NCBI GenBank assembly: GCA_002084505.1
Contig: NBLK01000006.1
Location: 1-16,152 of the forward strand
Source of the DNA: Rickettsiaceae bacterium 4572_127
GTDB taxonomy: Bacteria > Pseudomonadota > Alphaproteobacteria > Rs-D84 > NBLK01
Direction: 5' to 3'
Length of the DNA stretch: 16,152 nucleotides
The notes under the pieces are model-generated. The model saw only the letters and a program-made list of their open reading frames with translations. It was not told the DNA's origin and searched no databases. Shown one piece after another: positions 1-6,875 of this stretch. Made by a program: the position numbers and the translations under genes. The number at the start of each line of letters is the position of its first letter. Within the stretch, counting starts at the first letter, position 1.

Positions 1-611
1 TTAAACCAAATTGTCATAAATAAAAAGTAGAGAATTCCACTAGCTAAAACAAAAGTCCCGACAATAGTCCAAACTTTTTTGCGATCTTTTATTTCTAAAA
101 TAATTCCAATCATAAAGACCAAAACCCACATTGCACATGGATTGAAGCCATCTACCAGCCCCAAAACAACGGCCAAAACTGGAATAGAAGTAGAAACTAA
201 ATCAACTTCGCCAAACCAACCAGCATCAATAGTTTTAACTTCTTTATTGCTTATTATTTTTTTTTTAACTCCAAAAGCAGAGTTAATCATATCTTTGTAT
301 TCTTGTCCTGTCGTCTCGGCGGAACCAAATCCTGAAACAAAGTTTTCGCCGACAATTGCGAGTGGAACACCTAAGCGAGAAATACCTAGTTTTGTTGCCT
401 TAGATTTCATAAGATCACCTTCGCTAGAAATAAAAACATTATGTTTAACTATTTTTACACTTGGAAATTCTTTTTTCAAATCACTATCTATATATTTCAT
501 AGCATCGTGGCAGTGATGGCAAGATGGGCTGTAAAATATATCAAAAGTTAGAGCCGAAACGGAGTTTGTTATTCCTAAGAATAATGTTAATACTAATAGT
601 ATTTTTTTCAT
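1..611 (-). CDS. Exported CxxC thioredoxin-fold protein fused to CcdA/DsbD-like membrane domain (partial, runs off left edge)
   Basis: The reading frame stays open from an ATG at 611 to the window edge, giving 203 codons with no stop, so the C-terminus is missing. The start has an AGGA ribosome site about eight bases upstream. Residues 1-20 form a signal peptide (lysines, a leucine-rich core, then VSA). A thioredoxin/glutaredoxin fold follows, with the redox pair C31-H-H-C34 and a likely cis-proline at P83 (GVP). From about residue 142 a membrane domain begins with GLVDGFNPCAMWVL. Its buried Pro-Cys at 157-158 is the signature of CcdA/DsbD-type membrane electron carriers, and a second membrane helix follows a short basic loop. 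Inferred role: carrying reducing equivalents across the inner membrane to a periplasmic CxxC domain, for disulfide reduction or metal/cytochrome maturation. The fold assignment is firm; the physiological partner is unknown. It follows the LOG-family gene by 94 bases, possibly as one transcript. Confidence 0.8.
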   Translation of the reverse strand, partial: MKKILLVLTLFLGITNSVSALTFDIFYSPSCHHCHDAMKYIDSDLKKEFPSVKIVKHNVFISSEGDLMKSKATKLGISRLGVPLAIVGENFVSGFGSAETTGQEYKDMINSAFGVKKKIISNKEVKTIDAGWFGEVDLVSTSIPVLAVVLGLVDGFNPCAMWVLVFMIGIILEIKDRKKVWTIVGTFVLASGILYFLFMTIWF

Positions 612-705
612 TTTATATCCTATTTTTATGCCTATTAATTATAGATTTTAGCTATTTTATTTTCGGATGCAAGTATAAAATGAAGTTAGAAAGTCACCAA
701 GAACA

Positions 706-1245
706 TTACTTTTCTAAAATTTGTATTACCTCTTCAATATCACCAGCTAATGTGTAATTGAGTCTGCTTTTAGTTCTATCAGAAATAAGACCTTCGTTTT
801 GTAATTGTTTTAACCAAGCATCAAAAGGAGCATAATAATTTTTCGTATTCGTAAAAATAACAGGCTTAGAATGAAGTCCAATTTGTTGTTGAACCATAAC
901 ATCTGAGACTTCGTCAATAGTTCCAATTCCACCAGCAAGAGCTACAAAAACATCAGATTTTTCAATCATTCGTTCCTTTCGAGTCTGAATTGTATCAACA
1001 TATTCAGTGTTTAGTCCATCAATTGGAGCTTCAAAAGATGCAATTTGGTGAGTTGTAATACCTATGATGTTGTTGTGATGTTTTAGAACTGCCTGAGCAA
1101 CCTCCCCCATAAGTCCAGTGTTTCCAGCTCCATAAATTAAGCGATGATTGTTTTTTCCAATCCAATCACCAAGTTTTTGGGCATCCTCGATAAATCTTTT
1201 GTCCTTTGGAACACTCGCTCCGCAAAACACACATATTTTTTTCAT
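706..1245 (-). CDS. LOG-family (TIGR00730-type) nucleotide 5'-monophosphate phosphoribohydrolase
   Basis: The 179-residue product has the usual length and Rossmann-like layout of the LOG/YvdD family. These enzymes cleave the N-glycosidic bond of nucleoside or cytokinin ribotide 5'-monophosphates, releasing base and ribose 5-phosphate in the cytosol. Visible motifs are ICVFCGAS at 4-11, the phosphate loop YGAGNTGLMG at 38-47, the RKERM stretch at 89-93 and AGGIGTIDE at 104-112, where the consensus is PGGxGTxxE. The first proline of that motif is alanine here, while the catalytic arginine and glutamate (R89, E112) remain. The ATG at 1245 is preceded by AAGGA at good spacing and by a TTGTAA / TATAAT promoter. 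In bacteria without plant hosts the true substrate is usually uncertain, so a role in cytokinin production should not be assumed. Family assignment is confident. Confidence 0.9.
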   Translation of the reverse strand: MKKICVFCGASVPKDKRFIEDAQKLGDWIGKNNHRLIYGAGNTGLMGEVAQAVLKHHNNIIGITTHQIASFEAPIDGLNTEYVDTIQTRKERMIEKSDVFVALAGGIGTIDEVSDVMVQQQIGLHSKPVIFTNTKNYYAPFDAWLKQLQNEGLISDRTKSRLNYTLAGDIEEVIQILEK

Positions 1246-1274
1246 TTTTTTCCTTTTTTTTACAATAGAACAAA

Positions 1275-1302
1275 ATTATAGCATATAAAAAAATAATTAC
1301 AA
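1275..1302 (-). promoter_or_regulatory. Probable sigma-70 promoter of the LOG-family gene
   Basis: On the minus strand TTGTAA (1302-1297) and a perfect TATAAT (1280-1275) are separated by 16 bases. They lie about 30 bases upstream of the ATG at 1245. The sequence fits, but the AT-rich background makes chance matches common. Confidence 0.5.
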
Positions 1303-1371
1303 AGGAAAATTGATAAAAAATTATTTTTTTCAAAAAAGGTGAAAGATCTTAAAGAAAATTAAACTCCAAAT

Positions 1372-1400
1372 AAAAAAATCCCGTTTAACGGGATTTTTTT
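1372..1400. terminator. Bidirectional Rho-independent terminator
   Basis: A nearly perfect palindrome pairs AAAAAAATCCCG with CGGGATTTTTTT around a TTTA loop. Both strands give a GC-capped stem followed by a run of U. It overlaps the stop codon of the antitoxin gene at 1399-1401, so it ends that minus-strand transcript and separates the toxin-antitoxin locus from the LOG gene. Confidence 0.85.
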
Positions 1401-1701
1401 AACCGAGTTGACCTGTTATGTATTTATGCAGGACACTTGAAATCAATGTTTGATATGGAATACCTTTTAATTTAGCTTTTTGCTTAATCATTTCCAATAA
1501 ATCAGAATTTACTCGCAAACTTATAGATTTATCTTTTTTTGCTTTATTTTCAAAATAAGATTCAGCAAATAATTTAGCTTTTTGTAAATAATTTTGTTGC
1601 TCTCTTATTGAAAACTGTTTTATTGGAGTATTTTCCAAGTCCCCAAAAAGTTCTTTTTCATAATCATCAAGTGGTTTTGTGTCTATTGTTTTTTTAGCCA
1701 T
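1399..1701 (-). CDS. BrnA-like antitoxin (CopG_antitoxin type, ribbon-helix-helix)
   Basis: A 100-residue protein with two parts typical of antitoxins in this family. The N-terminal half (about 1-55) is acidic and probably the toxin-binding arm (YEKELFGDLEN). The C-terminal half (about 56-100) reads SISLRVNSDLLEMIKQKAK followed by GIPYQTLISSVLHKYI, the strand-helix-helix DNA-binding pattern of BrnA. The family normally binds and neutralises a BrnT ribonuclease and represses its own promoter. The start at 1701 has GGAG eight bases upstream. It overlaps by 19 bases the end of the broken toxin frame just upstream, the usual toxin-first order of brnTA. Because that toxin is interrupted, this looks like an orphan antitoxin that may persist as an autoregulator or as protection against related toxins. 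Family assignment is fairly confident; its activity is inferred. Confidence 0.8.
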   Translation of the reverse strand: MAKKTIDTKPLDDYEKELFGDLENTPIKQFSIREQQNYLQKAKLFAESYFENKAKKDKSISLRVNSDLLEMIKQKAKLKGIPYQTLISSVLHKYITGQLG

Positions 1702-2165
1702 TTGTTAAACTCCTTTTTTGCTTTCCCATTTGGAAATGCTGTAATTAGATGAAAAGTTTCTTTTTCTTGAAAAATTACAACAGTATAAATATAATCTCGA
1801 AACATAACATCATACAAAACTTGATGTTTATATTTTTCGTTTGGATGAGGATATATTCTCCAAACACTTCCTTTTTTTATACAAAGTATCGTATACTCAA
1901 ACTAATTAATCTTGGCTTGTCTTTTTCTTTTTTTTCTGGTTAATGTTTTTTTAGAAATTTATCCACATACTCGCTATCTTTTTCGGCTCTTTTCAACAAT
2001 TTAAGTGTAAACGGGTCATACCCAATTCCACTAAAACCGATTGAAAATTTCGCGAAAAATTTAGGCGATTATGCGGACAATCTTAATTAATTTGATTATA
2101 TCTTCAAAGGAAAAATTTCGTTCTTTTATTAAAAGTTGATTCTTTTCCTCATTAAACTTAAACAT
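1683..2165 (-). pseudogene. BrnT-like toxin gene split by about 0.2 kb of inserted sequence
   Basis: An ATG at 2165 with AAGGA upstream opens a 34-codon frame (MFKFNEEKNQLLI, then FSFEDIIKLIK) ending in TAA at 2061-2063. This matches the N-terminus of BrnT-type toxins. After about 200 bases with stops in this frame, an open frame resumes at 1901 and runs to TAG at 1683-1685. It reads KKGSVWRIYPHPNEKYKHQ, then FRDYIYTVVIF, and ends NGKAKKEFNKWLKKQ, which looks like the rest of the same toxin. The two pieces share one reading frame (both start coordinates give 2 modulo 3), and joining IIKLIK to KKGSVWRI would restore a protein of about 90 residues. The simplest reading is a toxin gene inactivated by an insertion of about 207 bases (roughly 1875-2081). 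Calling it BrnT rather than another RelE-fold toxin is my judgement from pattern. Confidence 0.6.
1940..2068 (-). other. Open protein fragment inside the toxin-gene insertion
   Basis: Within the sequence splitting the toxin gene, a 42-codon stretch is open in a different frame. It contains KFFAKFSIGFSGIGYDPF and a charged helix-like segment (LKLLKRAEKDSEYVDKF), ending at TAA 1940-1942. It has no start codon and no recognised family. It reads like the C-terminal tail of a real protein rather than random AT-rich sequence, so the insertion may be captured gene debris. The near-palindrome AATTTTTCGCGAAATTTT lies at its upstream side. Confidence 0.35.
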
Positions 2166-2196
2166 TTTTTTTTCCTTATTTTAACAGCATAATACA

Positions 2197-2208
2197 TTGT
2201 ATATACAA
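2197..2208. promoter_or_regulatory. Candidate operator of the toxin-antitoxin locus
   Basis: TTGTATATACAA is a perfect 12-base palindrome about 32 bases upstream of the remnant toxin ATG, next to a TTGCTT/TATTAT-like promoter on the minus strand. BrnA-type antitoxins repress their own operon through such inverted sites. The placement supports an operator; binding is inference. Confidence 0.35.
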
Positions 2209-2222
2209 AAGCAAGTAAAAAA

Positions 2223-5200
2223 TCACTTATCACTCAATTTTTTGAACAGATCGGTTTTATAAGAGATTTGCCCTTTTGCATGTTTAACTAATTTAGCGAA
2301 TAATTCAGGGGTTTGTTTTTTCACTGCTTTATATCTAAGTTCAGTATCAAAATAATCTCCAAGTAAATCAGAGTTAGGAGCCGAATCAATTTGCAGAGCT
2401 GATTCATCAGTCCCGATTTTTCTAGGATCAAATCTATACAAAGGCCAATGCCCTGATTTCACAGCATCTTTTTGTTGCTGAACTTGATTCCTTAGATCAA
2501 CTCCATGAGCGATACAAGGTGAATAAGCTAAAATTAGAGAAGGTCCATCAAAACTTTCCGCTTCCTTAAAAGCACGAACAGCCTGAGCTTCATTAGCATT
2601 CATAGCGATTTTTGCGATATAAACATTCGCCGAAGCCATAGCAATTAGACCTAAATCTTTTTTATGATTATCTTTTCCACCACTCGCGAATTTCGCCGAA
2701 GCTCCCATAGGAGTTGCCTTAGACATCTGCCCACCCGTATTAGAATAAGCTTCTGTATCCATAACTAAGATATTTACATTTTCCTTCATGTGAATAACAT
2801 GATCAAGTCCGCCATATCCAATGTCATAAGCCCAGCCGTCTCCACCAACAATCCACATTGATTTTTTAACTAAATAGTTAGTTAATGGAAGTAGGGCAGT
2901 TGCGTTTTTATTTTCACTCATTGCCGATAATTTTTGTTGCAGAACAGAGATATTTTGTCTTTGATCTATAAAGTCTTCGTCCTTAGCTTGTGGATTTCCA
3001 GCAATTGCTTTTATCAAATCAGCAGGCAAATCAGAGCGTAAACTTTCTAATAATTCAAAAGCTATTTGCTCTTTTTTATCATAAGTTAATTTCATTCCAT
3101 AGCCGTATTCTGCATTGTCTTCAAAGAGCGAATTAGACCAAGCTACTCCAACACCTTCTGCATTTTTAGTATAAGGAGTCGTTGGTAAATTTCCACCATA
3201 AATCGACGAACAACCAGTAGCATTTGCTATTACCATTCTATCGCCAAAAAGCTGAGTTATCAATTTCACATATCCAGTCTCTCCACATCCAGCACAAGCC
3301 CCAGAGAATTCAAAAAGAGGTTTTTTTAGCTGAGTATGTTTTGGCATATTTGTATTTAGTTTTGAGACATCAACTTCTTTGATAGTTTTAGAATAATCAA
3401 AGTATTTTTGCTCGTGCTTCATAGTCTCCATTGGCTTCATTGCTAATGCTTTTGTGGGACAAACAGTTTCACAAAGTGTGCAACCTGTGCAATCCGCAGG
3501 AGAAGTTTGAACTACATATTTTTTATTTTCGCCAAGTTCTTTTCCTTTGTAATCCATAGACTTAAATCCGTCAGGAGCATTTGCTAATTCATCTGTATCG
3601 GCAACTTGTGTTCTAATTGCTGCGTGAGGACAAACAAATGAACATTTTCCACATTGAATACATTTTTCAGGATCCCATTCAGGAACTTCTTCGGCTATGC
3701 ATCTTTTTTCGTAAGTCGTTGTTCCTGTTGGGAAAGTTCCATCAACTGGGAAAGCACTTACAGGTAGAGAATCTCCACGACCTTCAATAATCTCACGAGT
3801 AGTATATTTTACAAAATCAGGAGCATCGGCGAAAATTGCATCATTAGATTCTAGTTCTTCACCTAATTCCGCAGGCGGAGTAAATTTTTCAATTTTCTCG
3901 ATCGTAGCATCAATTGCTTTATGATTTCTATCTACTATTTCTTGCCCTTTTTTCAAATATGATTTTGTAGCCATATCTTTCAAAGTTTTACGAGCAGTTT
4001 CAACGGGAATAACTTCTGTTAAATTGAAAAACGCCATCTGCATAATAGTATTTATTCGTCGCCCCATTCCAGTATCTCGTGCTATGTGCGATGCATTTAT
4101 AGTATAAACAGATAGGTTTTTTTCTTGAATATCAACACGAACATAAAGCGGTAGGTTTTTCCATAATTCATCATGAGAAAGTTTTGTATTTAGTAAAAGA
4201 GTTCCATTTTTTTTACACGGCTTAGTGATATTCTGCACTGTCATCAAAGGCAAATGTGAACAAGAAACAAAACTAGCATCTGTAATTAAATAAGGTTTAT
4301 TGATTGGATTTTCATCAGCTCTTAAATGCGATGCAGTGAAACTTCCTGATTTTTTTGAATCATAAATCGCATAATTTTGAGTATATTTTCCTGAAACTTC
4401 TTTTAGGATTTTTGCGGTGTTTTTAGATCCGCCAACTGTTCCGTCTGAGCCAAGTCCCCAGAAAACTGAATTAAATCCGTCGTCAGGCAAGTTGTATTTT
4501 GCTGGTTTTAGTGATAAATTTGAGACATCATCAGTGATTCCTAATGTGATTTCTTTTTTTCCGTTGGCTTTTTGCATTTCGTCAAAAAGTGCTTTTACAT
4601 CAGCAGGAGCAAATTCTTTTGATCCTAATCCGTATCGTCCGCGAATAGTTGGAATGATTTTTCCGTGTTGTGCAAGTGAAGAAATTACATCTAAATATAA
4701 AGGCTCTCCAACTGCTCCGGGTTCTTTTGTTCTATCTAAAACTGCGAGTTTTTTTAAGCCAGCAGGTAATTTTGCAACGAACGAATCAACTGGGAAAGGG
4801 CGATATAAACGGACTGCAATCACACCGACTTTTTCGTCTTTTGTGTTTAGATCTGCCACAACTTCTTTAACAGTTTCAACTCCTGAGCCGATTAGAACAA
4901 CTACACGAGTTGCATCGTCTGAGCCGAAATATTCTACTGGTGAGTATCGTCTTCCAGTGTGTTTGTAAAATTCGTCCATAGATTTTTCTACTGCGGATTC
5001 AATTTTGTCATAATAAGGATTTATAGCTTCTCGTGCTTGGAAAAAAACATCTGGATTTTGAGCTGTTCCACGAATTGAAGGATTTTCAGGCATCATAGCT
5101 CGATCTTGTTTTGCCTTCAAAGATTTTTCGTCAATCATATTTTCTAAAACTTTGTCAGAAACTTTTTCTATTGTAGAAATCTCATGCGAAGTTCTAAATC

Positions 5201-5717
5201 CATCAAAAAAATGCAAGAAAGGAATTGAAGTAGTTAAAGTCGCACAATGAGAAATCACCGCCATATCATGAGCTTCTTGAACTGAGTTAGAAGACAACAT
5301 TGCAAAACCAGTTTCTCGGCATGCCATAACATCACTGTGGTCTCCAAAAATAGACAAAGCATGAGTTGCCAAAGCCCTTGCAGCAACATGAATCACACAT
5401 GGATGAAGCTCTCCTGCTATTTTATACATATTAGGAATCATTAGCAAAAGTCCTTGCGATGCAGTGAAAGTAGTAACATTTGCTCCTGCTTGCAAAGCTC
5501 CGTGTAAAGCTCCAACTGCTCCTGCCTCCGACTGCATCATAGCAATTTTAGGGATAGTGTTAAAAACATTTTTTCGTTTCGCATTAGCCCATGAATCACA
5601 ATGCTCTCCCATTGGAGAAGAAGGTGTAATTGGGTATAAAATAGATAGGTCGGAATAGCGATATGCTACATCAGCACAAGCTTCATTTCCATCGCAAACA
5701 TATAATTCTTTAGACAT
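2223..5717 (-). CDS. nifJ: Pyruvate:ferredoxin (flavodoxin) oxidoreductase
   Basis: The 1164-residue product is a complete single-chain PFOR. It oxidises pyruvate with coenzyme A to acetyl-CoA and CO2, passing electrons to ferredoxin or flavodoxin in the cytosol. Domain order is normal. The N-terminal pyrimidine-binding domain has YPITPSSPMGEH at 28-39, with T31, E64 and R114 at the known active-site spots. A transketolase C-like domain (about 260-390) and the gamma domain (GLGSDGTVGGSKNT, about 430) follow. Two 4Fe-4S ferredoxin clusters use C686/C689/C692/C696 and C743/C746/C749/C753. The TPP domain has proximal-cluster cysteines C808, C811, C836 and C1068, the GDG motif around D960, and N993 in the SNTGGQMSKAT loop. 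No key residue is missing. The ATG at 5717 has AAAGGA upstream. It is monocistronic here, with a likely TTGTTT/TATCTT promoter. Such oxygen-sensitive enzymes imply anaerobic or microaerobic pyruvate use. Confidence 0.97.
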   Translation of the reverse strand: MSKELYVCDGNEACADVAYRYSDLSILYPITPSSPMGEHCDSWANAKRKNVFNTIPKIAMMQSEAGAVGALHGALQAGANVTTFTASQGLLLMIPNMYKIAGELHPCVIHVAARALATHALSIFGDHSDVMACRETGFAMLSSNSVQEAHDMAVISHCATLTTSIPFLHFFDGFRTSHEISTIEKVSDKVLENMIDEKSLKAKQDRAMMPENPSIRGTAQNPDVFFQAREAINPYYDKIESAVEKSMDEFYKHTGRRYSPVEYFGSDDATRVVVLIGSGVETVKEVVADLNTKDEKVGVIAVRLYRPFPVDSFVAKLPAGLKKLAVLDRTKEPGAVGEPLYLDVISSLAQHGKIIPTIRGRYGLGSKEFAPADVKALFDEMQKANGKKEITLGITDDVSNLSLKPAKYNLPDDGFNSVFWGLGSDGTVGGSKNTAKILKEVSGKYTQNYAIYDSKKSGSFTASHLRADENPINKPYLITDASFVSCSHLPLMTVQNITKPCKKNGTLLLNTKLSHDELWKNLPLYVRVDIQEKNLSVYTINASHIARDTGMGRRINTIMQMAFFNLTEVIPVETARKTLKDMATKSYLKKGQEIVDRNHKAIDATIEKIEKFTPPAELGEELESNDAIFADAPDFVKYTTREIIEGRGDSLPVSAFPVDGTFPTGTTTYEKRCIAEEVPEWDPEKCIQCGKCSFVCPHAAIRTQVADTDELANAPDGFKSMDYKGKELGENKKYVVQTSPADCTGCTLCETVCPTKALAMKPMETMKHEQKYFDYSKTIKEVDVSKLNTNMPKHTQLKKPLFEFSGACAGCGETGYVKLITQLFGDRMVIANATGCSSIYGGNLPTTPYTKNAEGVGVAWSNSLFEDNAEYGYGMKLTYDKKEQIAFELLESLRSDLPADLIKAIAGNPQAKDEDFIDQRQNISVLQQKLSAMSENKNATALLPLTNYLVKKSMWIVGGDGWAYDIGYGGLDHVIHMKENVNILVMDTEAYSNTGGQMSKATPMGASAKFASGGKDNHKKDLGLIAMASANVYIAKIAMNANEAQAVRAFKEAESFDGPSLILAYSPCIAHGVDLRNQVQQQKDAVKSGHWPLYRFDPRKIGTDESALQIDSAPNSDLLGDYFDTELRYKAVKKQTPELFAKLVKHAKGQISYKTDLFKKLSDK

Positions 5718-5749
5718 TTTTTTCCTTTTGTTTTAGTTGCCTTGCCTAA

Positions 5750-5778
5750 AAGATACAAAATTATGAAATAAAAAACAA
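5750..5778 (-). promoter_or_regulatory. Probable nifJ promoter
   Basis: On the minus strand TTGTTT (5778-5773) and TATCTT (5755-5750) are 17 bases apart, about 33 bases before the nifJ ATG. The same -10 hexamer, TATCTT, occurs in the strong promoter at 12502-12530. Assigned by sequence only. Confidence 0.45.
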
Positions 5779-5829
5779 GTAGAAAAAAATACGACTTAAA
5801 GACTGAAAACAGAGCTTAGAAAAACTCAG

Positions 5830-5876
5830 TCTTCACCTCGCCCCTTGCGGGAGAGGTCGAGCGAAGCTCGGGTGAG
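5830..5876 (-). repeat. GC-rich interspersed repeat, copy A (exact inverted partner of 6670-6716)
   Basis: These 47 bases are an exact reverse complement of 6670-6716, so the membrane-protein gene at 5930-6496 lies between the two. Read on the minus strand it has CACCC, a CGAGC-TTC-GCTCG hairpin, then CTCTCCCGCAAGGGGCGAG and GTGA, a three-way-junction-like fold. It lacks the TACCCC start seen in other copies. Its high G+C contrasts strongly with the surrounding sequence. Confidence 0.9.
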
Positions 5877-5879
5877 AAG

Positions 5880-5900
5880 AATGCCTTCGCAGGAATGACG
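5880..5900 (-). repeat. Degenerate copy of the ATTCCTGC palindromic repeat
   Basis: On the minus strand this reads GTCATTCCTGCGAAGGCATTC. It matches the intact palindrome at 6809-6833 except for a changed loop base and a short deletion that shortens the second arm. It directly abuts repeat copy A, so the two repeat types occur as a unit. Confidence 0.6.
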
Positions 5901-5929
5901 ATTTTGTTAATTTTGATGATTTGTAAAAT

Positions 5930-6496
5930 TTATTTATCTTCTTTTTTGTTTTCATGGGTATAGACAAAGATTGTAGCAAGGATTGCCATTACAATAACAG
6001 GAAGGGGTTGCGAAGAAATTCCAACTAAACCACCGCTTAGAAAAATCAAAATAACATGCAATCCAATTCGTTTTTTGAAAAGTGGATCGTGTAAATCTCC
6101 TAAATGGCACAACATTTTTTCGTCTGCGATTTTAGTTTTGAAAATTCTCGCCCCTGCTTGAATGACTAAGTCCGCTAATTCAGGAAGTAGCAAAACAAAT
6201 AAAATCTCATATCCCATTGTCGCTCCCCAAAGAGTTAAAAGCAATGCCATTCCAAGCTGATATTCTAGTGAGAAAATTTTATCTTTCGGGCGATAATATC
6301 TGTGGGCAATTCCAATTATAGATAGAACTATTCCAAATCCACCTATAAAAAATGGCAATAATCCAAGTAGAAAAAAGAAAAATCCTCCGACGCCAATTAC
6401 AGAAGTTTTCATTACTGCAAAATATTGTGAATGTGTTGTTCTTAATAGAGAAAAAACAACTGTAAAAATAATAACTGCGAATAGTGTTGATAACAT
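5930..6496 (-). CDS. Unrecognised multi-spanning membrane protein, 188 aa
   Basis: I do not recognise a family. The protein has a strongly hydrophobic N-terminal helix (1-20), a second hydrophobic block (about 30-65, wide enough for two helices and rich in Gly and Phe), a third region around 80-105 and a fourth around 147-182, with a short charged tail (HENKKEDK). A soluble, charged loop at about 110-145 contains KTKIADEKMLCHLGDLHD. Four or five membrane spans are likely, in the inner membrane. The start at 6496 is well supported by a strong AAGGAGG ribosome site six bases upstream, so it is probably translated well. It stands alone, bracketed by inverted repeat copies at 5830-5876 and 6670-6716. 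That suggests a possible cassette but does not prove mobility. No function is assigned. Confidence 0.75.
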   Translation of the reverse strand: MLSTLFAVIIFTVVFSLLRTTHSQYFAVMKTSVIGVGGFFFFLLGLLPFFIGGFGIVLSIIGIAHRYYRPKDKIFSLEYQLGMALLLTLWGATMGYEILFVLLLPELADLVIQAGARIFKTKIADEKMLCHLGDLHDPLFKKRIGLHVILIFLSGGLVGISSQPLPVIVMAILATIFVYTHENKKEDK

Positions 6497-6558
6497 AATG
6501 CCTCCTTAATTTATAGTTTTTTTGGTTTCACAGGAAAAAAACATCGTTCCTATGTTTT

Positions 6559-6615
6559 TACCCCGCCCCAAAATATCTAAAGATATTTTGACCCTCCCAC
6601 AAGGGGTGGGTGATA
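6559..6615 (+). repeat. 57-base structured repeat, hairpin variant 1
   Basis: Begins TACCCCGCCCC and ends GGGGTGGGTGATA. The centre (6569-6590) is a perfect 9-bp hairpin, CAAAATATC / GATATTTTG with loop TAAA. The outer arms ACCC(C)GCCCC and GGGGTGGGT can also pair. It aligns without gaps to the reverse complement of 6876-6932, with 10 of 57 positions differing. Confidence 0.85.
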
Positions 6616-6664
6616 GACCGAGTTTTGGGGTTCGTATTTGCTTCGCAATGTTTTAGTTTTTTTA

Positions 6665-6716
6665 TACCCCTCACCCGAGCTTCGCTCGACCTCTCCCGCA
6701 AGGGGCGAGGTGAAGA
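6665..6716 (+). repeat. GC-rich interspersed repeat, copy B
   Basis: Starts TACCCCTCACCC, then the hairpin CGAGC-TTC-GCTCG (6676-6688), then GACCTCTCCCGCAAGGGG and GCGAGGTGA. Positions 6670-6716 are identical to copy A in reverse orientation. It shares the TACCCC start, GACC and CAAGGGG blocks with the 57-base elements but carries an unrelated central hairpin. Confidence 0.9.
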
Positions 6717-6783
6717 TCGAGTCTGTTCTGTAAAAAAGAATCCCTCCGAATTGAATCTTCTTCTTAGACTATAACAGTTTTTT

Positions 6784-6798
6784 GACAGCTTTGCTGTC
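6784..6798. repeat. Small GACAGC-TTT-GCTGTC hairpin
   Basis: A perfect 6-bp inverted repeat with a three-base loop. On the plus strand it is followed by TTATT, too weak a U-run for a confident terminator call, and no plus-strand gene precedes it. It more likely belongs to the repeat cluster. Confidence 0.5.
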
Positions 6799-6808
6799 TT
6801 ATTAAATT

Positions 6809-6833
6809 GTCATTCCTGCGGAGGCAGGAATCT
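6809..6833. repeat. ATTCCTGC palindromic repeat
   Basis: ATTCCTGC-GGAG-GCAGGAAT forms a perfect 8-bp hairpin (6812-6831), flanked by GTC and CTC. Similar GTCATTCC...GGAATC palindromes are a common type of dispersed bacterial repeat. A broken copy is at 5880-5900. Confidence 0.8.
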
Positions 6834-6875
6834 CACCGAATCAATCTTTCTTGTTTTCTTTCTTATTTTCTTTCT

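Noticed and set aside
1749..1943. 64-codon plus-strand frame in the toxin-antitoxin region
   Set aside because: It is rich in Phe, Ile and Asn as expected from antisense AT-rich sequence, and overlaps the better supported toxin remnants on the minus strand.
4417..4968. 183-codon plus-strand open frame inside nifJ
   Set aside because: It lies opposite a fully conserved nifJ domain, has no ribosome site, and its product has no recognisable pattern. It is a shadow of the real gene.
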